Shown here piece by piece: positions 24,325 through 34,116 of a DNA stretch of 64,000 nucleotides. The stretch is from Pseudopedobacter sp035496935 (GTDB lineage: Bacteria > Bacteroidota > Bacteroidia > Sphingobacteriales > Sphingobacteriaceae): the NCBI GenBank assembly GCA_035496935.1, contig DATJED010000023.1, forward strand, positions 310,001 to 374,000, in the 5' to 3' direction. Both the position numbers and the translations under genes were made by a program. Below the pieces are notes generated by a model that was not told the origin of the DNA, did no database searches, and worked only from the letters and a program-made list of their open reading frames with translations. Each line of letters begins with the position of its first letter. The first letter of the stretch is position 1.

Positions 24325-24909
24325 ATGAGAAAATTAATATTACTGATTGCTGTTGTACTTTTTTACGTTGCCTGCAAGCAAAATGTACCTAAAGGCGTGA
24401 TTGAAAAAAGCGAGATGATAAATGTGCTGCTGGATATGCAAGTGACCGATGCTGCGTTAAACCAAGTTTACAACAACGACACCATGAAAATGCAGGCACA
24501 TAGCCGGTATAATTATATATTTAAGAAATATAAAATTGATTCGGCAACCTTTACCAACAGCCTAAAATACTACAGCCGGAATGCAAAGGAGCTGGACTCT
24601 ATGTACACCCAAATTTCTGATAGCTTAATTCGGTTACAAGAAAGCTTAAAACCGAAACCGGTTATCAATTACGCAAAAATGCAGGCAGATAGCGTATATA
24701 ATTTCCTTTTTCCAAAATTTACAAAAGACTCGGCAAAGTTTACCAACAAAAATTCCTATAATTTAGATGTTAAGGGCTTATACGGCAGGTACACCCAAAT
24801 TTTGGATAGTTTAAAGCATTTGAAAGACAGTGTAAAGTTGGATAGTTTAAAGCATTTACAAAACAGTACTAAGAAAAAGCAGGTTAAGAATGATTTATCC
24901 ACAAAATAG
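24325..24909 (+). CDS. DUF4296 lipoprotein with internal duplication
   Basis: 194 residues. Lipoprotein signal MRKLILLIAVVLFYVAC (Cys17). The DUF4296 domain is at about 20-105 (MINVLLDMQVTDAALNQVY, SRYNYIFKKYKIDSATF, YYSRNAKELDSMYTQI). A second half repeats part of it: YNYIFKKYKIDSATFTN versus YNFLFPKFTKDSAKFTN, and YTQISDSLIRLQESLK versus YTQILDSLKHLKDSVK, followed by a further LDSLKHLQNS copy. Family function unknown, surface or periplasmic lipoprotein. It overlaps mutS2 by 20 bp, and the pairing of a DUF4296 gene with mutS2 makes coupled expression likely. Confidence 0.8.
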   Translation: MRKLILLIAVVLFYVACKQNVPKGVIEKSEMINVLLDMQVTDAALNQVYNNDTMKMQAHSRYNYIFKKYKIDSATFTNSLKYYSRNAKELDSMYTQISDSLIRLQESLKPKPVINYAKMQADSVYNFLFPKFTKDSAKFTNKNSYNLDVKGLYGRYTQILDSLKHLKDSVKLDSLKHLQNSTKKKQVKNDLSTK

Positions 24910-27259
24910 TTTATATAAGCTAGGTTTTGATGAAGTAAAAAACTCGATAAAAAACTTATGTATGAGCGAGATGGGCAGGGGAATGGTGGATAAAATCCAG
25001 TTCATGAGCCAGTACGACCAGATTAATAAGTTTTTAAGGCAAACCGCAGAGTTTAAAAATATTATTGAGAACGACCAGCCTTTACCCATACAAAGCTTTT
25101 ATGATATTAAAAGACTTGCAGAAAAAGCAAAGCTGGAAGGCGCTTTTTTAAACGAGGAAGAGGTTTTTCAGATTTACGTTTCTTTGCAAACCGTTTTTGC
25201 TGTTATCAGATATTTTGAGGACAGAAACGGTTTATACCCGAATCTTGAAGCTTTATTTGAGCACTTGCCGATAGAAAAAAGCATCATTAGGCATATTGAA
25301 GCGGTAATTGACGCAAAAGGTAAAATGAAGCCCAATGCTTCGCGTTTACTTTCGGATATTACCACAGCCATTGCCAAAGCCGAACAGGAAGCGTTAAAAA
25401 AAATAGACCAGATTTATAAAAACGCACAAGCCAACAACTGGCTAGCGGATGGAAGTTTAACGGTTAGAGACGGGCGAATCTGTATCCCGATTTTGGCGGA
25501 GAATAAAAGAAAGCTGAAAGGCTTTGTACATGATGAATCGGCATCTGGTCAAACGGTTTATATGGAGCCCGAAGAAGTTTTTACCCTCAACAATAAAATC
25601 CGCGATCTGGAATTTGAAAAGCGACGTGAGGTGGTGCGTATTTTAACCGAACTTACCAATCAGCTAAGGCCTTACGTACCCATTCTTTTCTCGTACCATA
25701 ATTTTTTAACCAAGCTTGATTTTGTGCGGGCAAAAGCACTTTTTGCTATCCAAATTGATGCGCAAATGCCTTTCTTGGTAAAAGAAGCCCGTTTAAAACT
25801 CATCAATGCCCGGCATCCGCTATTGCTGTTAAGCCATAAAGAAAGCGGAAAATCCGTTGTTCCTTTAAACGTTCATTTAGATGAAAAGGTAAGAATTTTA
25901 CTGGTTTCGGGACCAAATGCAGGCGGAAAATCCGTCGCCATGAAAACCGTAGGATTGTTGCAAATTATGACGCAGGCGGGTCTGTTAATCCCGGCTGATG
26001 CAGAATCGGAAATCGGGATTTTTAAACAGCTCTTTGCCGACATCGGCGACGACCAGTCCATTGAAAGCGATTTAAGTACTTACAGTGCGCATCTCTCTAA
26101 AATGAAGTATTTTACGGAACATGCCTCAGGCAAAACTTTAATTTTAATTGATGAGTTTGGTACCGGAACAGATCCGTTGTTTGGTGGCCCAATTGCCGAA
26201 GCGGTGTTGGAGCAACTGAACCAAAAGCGTTCATTCGGGATGATTACCACGCATTATTCTAATTTAAAACTGTTTGCAAACAGTGCCGAAGGCTTAGAAA
26301 ATGCTTCCATGATTTTTGATAATGAACAGCTACAGCCCATGTACATGCTTGAAATGGGTAAGCCGGGAAGTTCCTACGCTTTTGAGATTGCCCAAAAAAT
26401 AGGCTTGTCCAAACATCTGATTGATTTGGCAAAGAGTAAAATCAGCATTCAGCAACGTAAAATTGATACCCTTTTGGTGGATTTGGAGCGGGACAAGAAA
26501 GAGGTTTTTGACACCAAGCTTTCGCTGGATAAGCAACAGCGCAAATATCAATCGCTTTTAGCAGAGAACGAAAAGCTGAAAGCTTATTACGATGAAAATA
26601 AGCGCAACTTAATTCGCGAAGCAAAAACCGAAGCACAGCAGATTATTAAAAACGCCAATAAACTGGTGGAAAATACCATTGCCGGCATTAAAGAAGCTAA
26701 AGCGGATAAAACCAAAACCCAGGAATTACGGGCAAACCTAAACACGGCACTTAAAGCCAACGAAGTAAAACCACAAGCGCCAACCAAACAGCAACAAAAA
26801 GACGTTGAGGAAATTGAAGTAGGCGACTGGGTAAAAATGCCCGATTCGGAAAACTTAGTGCAGGTTTTAGAGATCTCAAAGGATAATTTAATTGTTGCCT
26901 TTGGCGAATTGCGCTCGGTAGTTAAAAAGAAAAAAGTGGTCAAAGTCTCCAATAAAAGCGTCCCTAAAGAACTGAAACGTTTCGGTACTTCTGGTTATAC
27001 CGAATCTTCGGCTAGTTTCTCGGCAGAGATTGATGTACGTGGAAAAAGGGGAGAAGATGCTTTAGCCGAAATTGAACGTTATTTTGATAGGGCGGTGATG
27101 TTTGGTTTTTCGTCTTTTAAAGTCATCCACGGCAAAGGCGATGGGATATTGAGGAAGTTAATTCGCAATTACCTAAAAAATTATCCGCAAGTAGCTAAAA
27201 TGGAGGACGAGCATGTGGATAGAGGGGGTGATGGGATTACTTATGTTTATTTGAATTGA
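24890..27259 (+). CDS. mutS2: MutS2 family ATPase/Smr nuclease
   Basis: 789 residues. N-terminal lever region, then the ATPase: Walker A GPNAGGKSVAMKTVG (about 340), LSTYSAHLSKM, Walker B ILIDEFGTGTDP, ITTHYSNLK. A long coiled coil (about 520-620) is followed by a KOW-like barrel (EIEVGDWVKMP) and the C-terminal Smr domain with DVRGKRGEDAL and HGKGDGILRKLI. MutS2 lacks the mismatch-binding domain; the family acts on branched DNA and, in some species, on collided ribosomes. The start at 24890 lies inside the end of the DUF4296 gene. Confidence 0.95.
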   Translation: MIYPQNSLYKLGFDEVKNSIKNLCMSEMGRGMVDKIQFMSQYDQINKFLRQTAEFKNIIENDQPLPIQSFYDIKRLAEKAKLEGAFLNEEEVFQIYVSLQTVFAVIRYFEDRNGLYPNLEALFEHLPIEKSIIRHIEAVIDAKGKMKPNASRLLSDITTAIAKAEQEALKKIDQIYKNAQANNWLADGSLTVRDGRICIPILAENKRKLKGFVHDESASGQTVYMEPEEVFTLNNKIRDLEFEKRREVVRILTELTNQLRPYVPILFSYHNFLTKLDFVRAKALFAIQIDAQMPFLVKEARLKLINARHPLLLLSHKESGKSVVPLNVHLDEKVRILLVSGPNAGGKSVAMKTVGLLQIMTQAGLLIPADAESEIGIFKQLFADIGDDQSIESDLSTYSAHLSKMKYFTEHASGKTLILIDEFGTGTDPLFGGPIAEAVLEQLNQKRSFGMITTHYSNLKLFANSAEGLENASMIFDNEQLQPMYMLEMGKPGSSYAFEIAQKIGLSKHLIDLAKSKISIQQRKIDTLLVDLERDKKEVFDTKLSLDKQQRKYQSLLAENEKLKAYYDENKRNLIREAKTEAQQIIKNANKLVENTIAGIKEAKADKTKTQELRANLNTALKANEVKPQAPTKQQQKDVEEIEVGDWVKMPDSENLVQVLEISKDNLIVAFGELRSVVKKKKVVKVSNKSVPKELKRFGTSGYTESSASFSAEIDVRGKRGEDALAEIERYFDRAVMFGFSSFKVIHGKGDGILRKLIRNYLKNYPQVAKMEDEHVDRGGDGITYVYLN

Positions 27260-27328
27260 TTTGTATTTATCTTTTTTGAGGATAGTCAGCCATTCATAGA
27301 AACAAGTCGCCGGTACTCCTGCTCTCTT

Positions 27329-27357
27329 TTGAGCGACACAAGCTCAAGTCTTTTTTT
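27329..27357 (+). terminator. possible terminator after mutS2
   Basis: TTGAGC (27329-27334) and GCTCAA (27342-27347) form a short stem followed by GTCTTTTTTT. The stem is only 6 bp, so the call is tentative. Confidence 0.45.
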
Positions 27358-27439
27358 CATTCCACCGCGGTAAATCTTTTGAGCGCAAGACAAAATCAAA
27401 CATTTTTTATAACCCGTCTGAAAAACAGATATAAAACCG

Positions 27440-27447
27440 TATTTTTG
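27440..27447 (+). promoter_or_regulatory. minus-7 box TATTTTTG of pnp
   Basis: Perfect TAnnTTTG, 19 bp before the pnp ATG, giving a very short leader with no obvious autoregulatory stem. Confidence 0.5.
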
Positions 27448-27466
27448 CAGCGATAAAATAATAAAT

Positions 27467-29614
27467 ATGAGTTTAAATGTGTTTAAACAGTCGATTGATT
27501 TAGGCGATGGCCGTATCATTGAGATCGAAACCGGTAAATTGGCAAAACAAGCTGATGGTGCGGTGGTTGTGAAACAAGGTGATACCATGCTATTAGCCAC
27601 TGTTGTTAGTAACAAAGATGCAAAAGAAGGTGTCGACTTCCTTCCTTTATCCGTTGATTACCAGGAAAAATATGCGGCAGCTGGCCGTATCCCTGGAGGT
27701 TTCTTAAGAAGAGAAGCCAGATTATCTGATTACGAAGTTTTAATTTCGAGAATTGTGGACAGAGCTTTACGCCCCTTATTCCCAGAAGATTACCACTCAG
27801 ATACGCAGGTAATGATTTCATTAATTTCGTCTGACAAAGACATAATGCCCGATGCATTGGCCGGTTTAGCAGCTTCGGCGGCTCTTGCTGTTTCAGACAT
27901 CCCCTTTAACGGACCAATATCTGAAGTTCGCGTAGCTAAAATTGATGGTAAGTTGGTGATCAATCCGCTTCGTTCAGAATTAGAAAAAGCTACGTTAGAA
28001 TTTATTGTTGCTGGTTCTGCAAAAGATATCAACATGGTTGAGGGTGAAGCTGATGAGATTGCTGAGGCTGAATTAGTTGAAGCGATTCAGTTTGCTCACG
28101 AAGCCATAAAAAAACAGGTTGCTGCTCAGGTTGAGTTAGGTCGTTTAGTAGGTAAAACCGAAAAGAGAACTTATAGCCACGAAAACAGCGATTTAGATTT
28201 AAAAGCAAAAATTACTGCCGATACTTACGATAAGGTTTACGCAGTTGCTAAATCTAATTCTGGTAAAGACGATAGAGCTTCGGCTTTTAAAGCAATTCAG
28301 AAAGAAGTTTTAGATGCTTTAGGCGAAGATGCTACAGAGGCCGATAAATTTTTAGCTAAAAAATATTTCCACGATGTACAATATGATGCCGTTAGAGCAT
28401 TGTTGTTGAATGAAGGCATCCGTTTAGATGGAAGAAAAACAACCGAAATTCGTCCAATTTGGAGCGAAGTAGGTTATTTGCCTTCTGCTCACGGTTCTGC
28501 AATTTTTACCCGTGGCGAAACACAATCATTAACCACAGTTACATTAGGTGCAAAATCTGATGAACAAATGATTGACGGTGCGTTTATTAATGGTTACAAC
28601 AAATTTTTATTGCACTATAATTTCCCTGCTTTTTCAACAGGTGAGGCTCGTCCGAATAGGGGAGTTGGTCGTCGCGAAGTGGGTCATGGTAATTTAGCCA
28701 TGCGGGCAATTAAAAAAGTATTGCCATCTGATGCAGAAAACCCTTATACCATTCGTGTAGTTTCTGATATTTTGGAATCTAACGGTTCATCATCTATGGC
28801 TACCGTTTGTGCGGGTACATTGGCTTTAATGGATGCAGGTATTCAACTGAAAGCGCCGGTTTCTGGTATTGCAATGGGTTTAATCTCTGATGAAGCTACT
28901 GGTAAATACGCTATTTTATCTGATATTTTAGGTGATGAAGATCACTTAGGGGATATGGATTTTAAAGTGACGGGTACTAGAAACGGAATCACGGCTTGTC
29001 AGATGGATTTAAAAGTAAACGGTTTAAGCTACGAAGTTTTATCCAAAGCTTTAGATCAAGCTAAAGATGGCCGTTTACATATTTTAGGTGAGATTGAGAA
29101 AACCATGACAGCGCCACGTGAAGACTTTAAACCTCATGCTCCGCGTATTGTTTCTTTGGTTATCGATAAAGAATTTATTGGTGCGATTATAGGCCCTGGT
29201 GGCAAAATTATCCAAGAAATGCAACGTGAAACTGGCGCTACAATCTCTATTGAAGAGAAAGATAACCGTGGTTACATCCAAATTTTTGCGGATAATAAAG
29301 CAGCTATTGATCAAGCAACAACGCGTATCAAAAACATTGTTGCTAAACCAGAAGTTGGCGAAACTTACGAAGGTAAAGTGAAGTCTATTATGCCGTTTGG
29401 TGCATTTGTAGAGATTATGCCGGGTAAAGATGGTTTATTGCACATCTCTGAAATTGACTGGAAACGTTACGAAACTATGGATGGTATTTTCCAAGTGGGT
29501 GACGAAGTGAAAGTTAAATTGTTGGATGTGGATAAGCAAGGTAAACTAAAACTTTCTCGTAAAGCTTTATTGCCTCGTCCGCCAAAAGAAGAAGCTCCAA
29601 AAGCTGACGCTTAG
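27467..29614 (+). CDS. pnp: polynucleotide phosphorylase
   Basis: 715 residues, full length. Two RNase PH-like halves (first ends near 230; second from RALLLNEGIRLDGRKTTEIR), helical linker, KH domain (IIGPGGKIIQEMQRETGATI) and S1 domain (GKVKSIMPFGAFVEIMPGKDGLLHISE). Catalytic-region residues in SNGSSSMATVCAGTLALMDAG and the Asp pair in GDEDHLGDMDFKVTG are present. It degrades RNA 3'-5' with phosphate and can add tails. No rpsO gene is upstream, unlike the enterobacterial order; its own promoter and a very strong terminator make it a single-gene unit. Confidence 0.97.
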   Translation: MSLNVFKQSIDLGDGRIIEIETGKLAKQADGAVVVKQGDTMLLATVVSNKDAKEGVDFLPLSVDYQEKYAAAGRIPGGFLRREARLSDYEVLISRIVDRALRPLFPEDYHSDTQVMISLISSDKDIMPDALAGLAASAALAVSDIPFNGPISEVRVAKIDGKLVINPLRSELEKATLEFIVAGSAKDINMVEGEADEIAEAELVEAIQFAHEAIKKQVAAQVELGRLVGKTEKRTYSHENSDLDLKAKITADTYDKVYAVAKSNSGKDDRASAFKAIQKEVLDALGEDATEADKFLAKKYFHDVQYDAVRALLLNEGIRLDGRKTTEIRPIWSEVGYLPSAHGSAIFTRGETQSLTTVTLGAKSDEQMIDGAFINGYNKFLLHYNFPAFSTGEARPNRGVGRREVGHGNLAMRAIKKVLPSDAENPYTIRVVSDILESNGSSSMATVCAGTLALMDAGIQLKAPVSGIAMGLISDEATGKYAILSDILGDEDHLGDMDFKVTGTRNGITACQMDLKVNGLSYEVLSKALDQAKDGRLHILGEIEKTMTAPREDFKPHAPRIVSLVIDKEFIGAIIGPGGKIIQEMQRETGATISIEEKDNRGYIQIFADNKAAIDQATTRIKNIVAKPEVGETYEGKVKSIMPFGAFVEIMPGKDGLLHISEIDWKRYETMDGIFQVGDEVKVKLLDVDKQGKLKLSRKALLPRPPKEEAPKADA

Positions 29615-29650
29615 TATTTAAGTCCGAAGACGGAAAGACCGTAGTCTGGA

Positions 29651-29697
29651 TAAAATAAAATCCCGATTCTTTTTTTAAGAATCGGGATTTTATTTTA
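29651..29697 (+). terminator. long terminator after pnp
   Basis: A perfect 21-bp stem: TAAAATAAAATCCCGATTCT plus T at 29651-29671 with its complement at 29677-29697 and a T5 loop. A- and T-runs flank the GC core on both sides, so it can work on both strands. Confidence 0.9.
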
Positions 29698-29748
29698 AAT
29701 GGCTTTTCGCCGTATTAACATATAATTTCTAAAAGAACGCTTATTTAT

Positions 29749-29756
29749 TATCTTTG
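29749..29756 (+). promoter_or_regulatory. minus-7 box TATCTTTG, 4 bp before the rpe ATG
   Basis: Perfect TAnnTTTG ending 4 bp before ATG 29761, so the transcript would start at or next to the start codon. Confidence 0.45.
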
Positions 29757-29760
29757 AAGT

Positions 29761-30432
29761 ATGAAGCCTATAATTTCTCCTTCAATTCTTTCGGCAAACT
29801 TTGCAAATTTAGAAGACGACATCATCATGCTTAACGAAAGTGAAGCCGGATTGATTCATGTGGATGTGATGGACGGACAGTTTGTGCCAAATATTTCTTT
29901 TGGCTTTCCGGTAATTGCGGCGGTAAAAAACTTCGCTACAAAGCCATTGGATGTTCACTTAATGATTGTAAATCCCGATAGATATTTAAAAGAATTTAAG
30001 CAATACGGCGCAGATATCATTACTGTACATTACGAGGCTTGTACACATCTTCACCGCACTATACACAACATAAAAGAATTGGGATGCAAAGCGGGTGTAG
30101 CTTTAAATCCGCATACGCCAGTTTCTTTATTGAAAGATATTGTTGCAGATTTAGACCTAGTTTTGATCATGACCGTTAATCCAGGATTTGGCGGGCAAAC
30201 TTTTATTGAACACAGTTACCAGAAAGTCCGTGAGTTAAAAGCGATGGCTTCAGAATCAAATCCAGAGTTGTTAATCGAGGTTGATGGCGGAGTGAGCATC
30301 CATAATTCACTGGCACTTTTAAAAGCGGGAGCAAACGTATTGGTAGCTGGCAACGCCATATTTAGCTCAACAGATCCTATGCACACCATTGCCGAGCTTA
30401 GAAATATTTCTCCAGACATATTAACAGCCTGA
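29761..30432 (+). CDS. rpe: ribulose-phosphate 3-epimerase
   Basis: 223 residues. TIM barrel with the family blocks ISPSILSANFANLEDDI, VDVMDGQFVPNISFG (metal His/Asp), DVHLMI, MTVNPGFGGQTFI and EVDGGVSIHN. It interconverts ribulose 5-phosphate and xylulose 5-phosphate in the pentose phosphate pathway. Cytoplasmic. The ATG at 29761 gives the normal start; a minus-7 box stands 4 bp upstream. The TonB receptor gene follows after 10 bp. Confidence 0.96.
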   Translation: MKPIISPSILSANFANLEDDIIMLNESEAGLIHVDVMDGQFVPNISFGFPVIAAVKNFATKPLDVHLMIVNPDRYLKEFKQYGADIITVHYEACTHLHRTIHNIKELGCKAGVALNPHTPVSLLKDIVADLDLVLIMTVNPGFGGQTFIEHSYQKVRELKAMASESNPELLIEVDGGVSIHNSLALLKAGANVLVAGNAIFSSTDPMHTIAELRNISPDILTA

Positions 30433-30442
30433 TTTTTATTAA

Positions 30443-32866
30443 ATGGCTAAATTTTTCTTTTTTTTATTGCTTTCCCCCTTTTTTTTAAATGCCCAAAACT
30501 TATATAAAGTAACAGGTTCGGTCAGCAATTCAGATGGTGAAAAATTAGCCGGAGTTCACATATCGATAAAAGGAACGCAAATTTCTACCAGTACAAACAA
30601 CCAGGGCGAATTTCAGCTTAGCTTAAAAAATGGGGTTTGTCAACTATCAATTACTTATTTAGGTTATCAGTCACAAACTATTGATTTAAAAGTAGATAAT
30701 CGGTTCGATAAAAATATCGCAATTGTTTTAATCAAAGATTTACAGAGCTTAAAACAGGTTGTAGTAAGCGATAAATCAGTCCGTAATACGGGGATGATAA
30801 AAGTCGACGCAAAATTAGCATCCTCTAATCCCAATATATCCCAAAGTTTCGAGTCGATTTTAAAGCAATTACCCGGTGTTTCAACTAACAATGAATTAAG
30901 CTCGCAATATTCTGTAAGGGGTGGTAATTTTGATGAAAACCTGATTTACATCAACGACATCGAAATTTACAAACCGTATTTGGTGCGTAACGGACAGCAG
31001 GAAGGTTTAAGTTTGATAAATCCCGATTTAGTTTCAAACGTAAAGTTTTCTGCCGGAGGATTTACACCTCGTTATGGCGATAAACTTTCTTCCGTTTTGG
31101 ATGTACAGTATAAAACCACCGATTCCGTGAAATACACAGCGGGAATCGGGACAAATGGTTTGTCGCTTACAGGATTTTTCAACAGCGGAAAATTAAGTGG
31201 CGCAATAGGCTATCGTAACAAACAGAATAAGTTTATTTTAAAGGCACAACCGGTTGTAGGGGTTTATCACCCAGAATTTCACGATTTGCAAGGTTTACTT
31301 AATTACCAAATCAATAAAAAAAACAGCATAAGTTTTTTTGGCGCCTATAACAGTAGCAAGTTTGGTTTAGTTCCGCAGTCTCGCACTACCGAATTTGGTA
31401 CGTTAAACGAACTGTTGAGGCTAAACGTTGATTACGAAGGACAGGAGCAGGATCAATACACCAACCTTGTTGGGGCGTTAACGCTAAACAGCCAGCTCAG
31501 CAAAAAGGTTAATTTAAAATGGATAAATTCCATGTTTTTGATTACCGAAAAAGAAAACTTCGATATTTTAGGTACTTATATTTTCGATGAAATTGAGAAC
31601 GATTTTGCAAGCGGCACTTTTGGTCAGGTAAAAGCAAATAGGGGAATTGGCGCCTACCAAAATTATGGACGTAATGAACTTCAGGCCGATGTTTATGCTT
31701 CGGAATTAAAACTGAATTACAGTGCAAAAAAGTCTTTTTGGGAAGCGGGTTTAAGGTTCCAGTACGATAAAATTTCTGATAATTTGAAGGAATTTGAACT
31801 GATTGATTCCGCCGGTTACGCAATTCCAAACGCTTATGAAGATTTTGTGCTCACACAATCGGTAGAAGCGGGTAACAGTGTAAATACGCTCCGTTATATG
31901 GGTTATCTACAGAATACCAGCGACATTAGTCCGCAACTTTCTTTTACCGGAGGAGTAAGATTTAACTATAACAATTACACCAAAGAATTTATTCCAAGTC
32001 CGCGGATTGTTTTTGCTTATACGCCAAAAAATCATCCACAAATGGTTTACAGATTTGCGACCGGTTTATATGTACAGCCTCCCTTTTACAGGGAAACGCG
32101 TAATTTTGATGGAACTTTAAATGGAAATGCTAAATCCCAAAAATCACTTCATTTTGTGCTTTCTTCCGATAGCAAGTTCGATGGTTTGGGTACAAAACTA
32201 AACTTTTTGGCCGAGGCATATTATAAAAGTCTATACAATTTAACACCTTATGATATCGAAAATTTAAGAATCAGATATTATGCAGATCAGCAGGCTAAAG
32301 GTTATGCGGCAGGTGTGGATTTCCGGATAAACGGCGAATTTGTAAAAGATTTAGAATCTTCTTTTAGGTTATCAATTATGAAAACCGCGGAAGATATTGA
32401 CGGAGACACTTACGTTCAAAAAAATCAGGACGGAAGTACAACAACTATTTCTCCGGGTTATATCAAAAGGCCAACAGACCAACGCGTCAACTTTTCAGCA
32501 TTTTTTCAGGATAGGCTTTTTAACAGCCCAACCTATAAAGTGCATTTGAATTTATTATTTGGTTCGGCGCTGCCAACCGGTCCTCCGGCCTCGCAACGTT
32601 ATCAGCAAAGCTATAAAATACCGGCGTACAAAAGATTAGATATTGGTTTTTCAAAAGACATTTTAGACCCCGAAAGTTTGCACAAACCTGCACTTTTGGC
32701 TAGATATTTTAAATCGATTATTATTTATGCCGAAGTTTTTAACTTGCTCAATATCAATAATACGGTATCATATTTATGGGTTACAGACGTTAATAACTAT
32801 AAGTATGCTATCCCAAATTATTTAACATCAAGGCAACTGAATGTAAGACTGATTGCAAAATTTTAA
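30443..32866 (+). CDS. TonB-dependent receptor with carboxypeptidase-like regulatory domain
   Basis: 807 residues. Signal peptide MAKFFFFLLLSPFFLNAQ, then a carboxypeptidase-D-like domain at about 20-105 (VTGSVSNSDGEKLAGVHISIKG, LGYQSQTIDL), the plug with QLPGVSTNNELSSQYSVRGG and LIYINDIEIYKP, and a C-terminal barrel ending in aromatic-rich VRLIAKF. Outer-membrane active transporter; substrate unknown. There is no SusD-like partner next to it, so it belongs to the single-receptor type. It may share a transcript with rpe (10-bp gap), an odd combination. Confidence 0.9.
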   Translation: MAKFFFFLLLSPFFLNAQNLYKVTGSVSNSDGEKLAGVHISIKGTQISTSTNNQGEFQLSLKNGVCQLSITYLGYQSQTIDLKVDNRFDKNIAIVLIKDLQSLKQVVVSDKSVRNTGMIKVDAKLASSNPNISQSFESILKQLPGVSTNNELSSQYSVRGGNFDENLIYINDIEIYKPYLVRNGQQEGLSLINPDLVSNVKFSAGGFTPRYGDKLSSVLDVQYKTTDSVKYTAGIGTNGLSLTGFFNSGKLSGAIGYRNKQNKFILKAQPVVGVYHPEFHDLQGLLNYQINKKNSISFFGAYNSSKFGLVPQSRTTEFGTLNELLRLNVDYEGQEQDQYTNLVGALTLNSQLSKKVNLKWINSMFLITEKENFDILGTYIFDEIENDFASGTFGQVKANRGIGAYQNYGRNELQADVYASELKLNYSAKKSFWEAGLRFQYDKISDNLKEFELIDSAGYAIPNAYEDFVLTQSVEAGNSVNTLRYMGYLQNTSDISPQLSFTGGVRFNYNNYTKEFIPSPRIVFAYTPKNHPQMVYRFATGLYVQPPFYRETRNFDGTLNGNAKSQKSLHFVLSSDSKFDGLGTKLNFLAEAYYKSLYNLTPYDIENLRIRYYADQQAKGYAAGVDFRINGEFVKDLESSFRLSIMKTAEDIDGDTYVQKNQDGSTTTISPGYIKRPTDQRVNFSAFFQDRLFNSPTYKVHLNLLFGSALPTGPPASQRYQQSYKIPAYKRLDIGFSKDILDPESLHKPALLARYFKSIIIYAEVFNLLNINNTVSYLWVTDVNNYKYAIPNYLTSRQLNVRLIAKF

Positions 32867-32896
32867 AATAAAATAGGACTTCACCAATGTTTATCA

Positions 32897-32904
32897 TAAA
32901 TTTG
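32897..32904 (+). promoter_or_regulatory. minus-7 box TAAATTTG upstream of serC
   Basis: Perfect TAnnTTTG about 117 bp before the serC ATG, leaving a leader of roughly 110 nt in which I see no known riboswitch. Confidence 0.4.
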
Positions 32905-33021
32905 CACCTTAATTCTATAAAGAATGACGCCCAGTATCGCACAGAAGAAATTATACGCTCTAAGTATAATGGCTTGTGCGACCTATTTTTTCCATAATTA
33001 TTTATACCAAACTTTAAATAA

Positions 33022-34089
33022 ATGAAACACAATTTTGGTGCAGGACCCTGCATTTTACCACAGGAAGTATTTAAACAAGCTTCACAAGGAGTTTTAAATT
33101 TTAATGATACTGGTTTATCTATTCTAGAAATCTCGCACAGAGCTGCAGAATTTGTTTCCGTAATGGATGAGGCTATTAGTTTAGTAAAAGAACTTTTAAA
33201 CGTTCCAGAAGGTTATTCGGTTATATTTTTGCAAGGTGGTGCAAGTTTACAATTTGCGATGACAGCCTTTAATTTATTGCCAGAAGGAAAAAAGGCAGCT
33301 TATTTAGAAACTGGCGTTTGGGCTAAAAAAGCTTTCGCAGAAGCGAAAATCATTGGCGATGCAGAAGTTGTTGCTTCTTCAAAAGATAAAAATTACAGCT
33401 ACATTCCAAAAGACTACACAATTGACCCAGCTAGCGCATATTTTCACTGTACCTCAAACAACACCATTTACGGTACACAAATGCACAGCTTCCCGAAAAC
33501 TTCAGTTGGTATCGTTAGCGATATGTCTTCTGATATTTTTAGCAAGGTAATTAACGTTGCCGATTTTGATTTGATTTACGCAGGAGCTCAAAAAAACGTA
33601 GGTCCGGCTGGTGCAACTTTAGTTATCGTTAAAAACGATATTTTAGGAAAATCAGGTCGTAACATTCCATCTATGTTGGATTATCAAAAGCAAATTGATG
33701 CAGATTCTATGTACAACACGCCACCGGTGTTTTCTGTATATGTTTCTATGCTGAATTTAAGATGGTTAAAAGCTAAGGGTGGTGTTGCTGCAATTGAGCA
33801 GGAAAACATCGCTAAAGCAAAAGCTTTATATGCAGAAATTGACAGAAATCCTTTGTTTAAAGGAACCGCAGCGGTTGAAGATCGCTCAAATATGAGTGTT
33901 TGTTTCGTAATGGAAAATGCAGAATTAGAAAAACCTTTCTTGAAATTTGCTGAAGAAAAAGGATGTGTTGGAATTAAAGGCCACAGAAGCGTAGGAGGCT
34001 TTAGAGCTTCCTTATATAACGCTTTATCAGTTACAAGTGTGCATGTTTTAATTGAAGCAATGCAAGAATTTGCAGAGAAAAACGTTTAA
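33022..34089 (+). CDS. serC: 3-phosphoserine/phosphohydroxythreonine aminotransferase
   Basis: 355 residues. KHNFGAGPCILPQEVF start, EISHRAAEF, FLQGGASLQFAM, and the PLP lysine in LIYAGAQKNVGPAGATLVIV. Class V fold. It makes phosphoserine from 3-phosphohydroxypyruvate and glutamate, and acts also in pyridoxal phosphate synthesis where that pathway is present. Followed after 27 bp by serA, so the two early serine steps form one operon; serB is not in the window. Confidence 0.96.
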   Translation: MKHNFGAGPCILPQEVFKQASQGVLNFNDTGLSILEISHRAAEFVSVMDEAISLVKELLNVPEGYSVIFLQGGASLQFAMTAFNLLPEGKKAAYLETGVWAKKAFAEAKIIGDAEVVASSKDKNYSYIPKDYTIDPASAYFHCTSNNTIYGTQMHSFPKTSVGIVSDMSSDIFSKVINVADFDLIYAGAQKNVGPAGATLVIVKNDILGKSGRNIPSMLDYQKQIDADSMYNTPPVFSVYVSMLNLRWLKAKGGVAAIEQENIAKAKALYAEIDRNPLFKGTAAVEDRSNMSVCFVMENAELEKPFLKFAEEKGCVGIKGHRSVGGFRASLYNALSVTSVHVLIEAMQEFAEKNV

Positions 34090-34116
34090 AAACCAAACCA
34101 AAAAATAGATAATTTA

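Noticed and set aside
27286..27615. Minus-strand frame over the pnp leader and start
   Set aside because: It runs antisense through the pnp N terminus and has no family resemblance.
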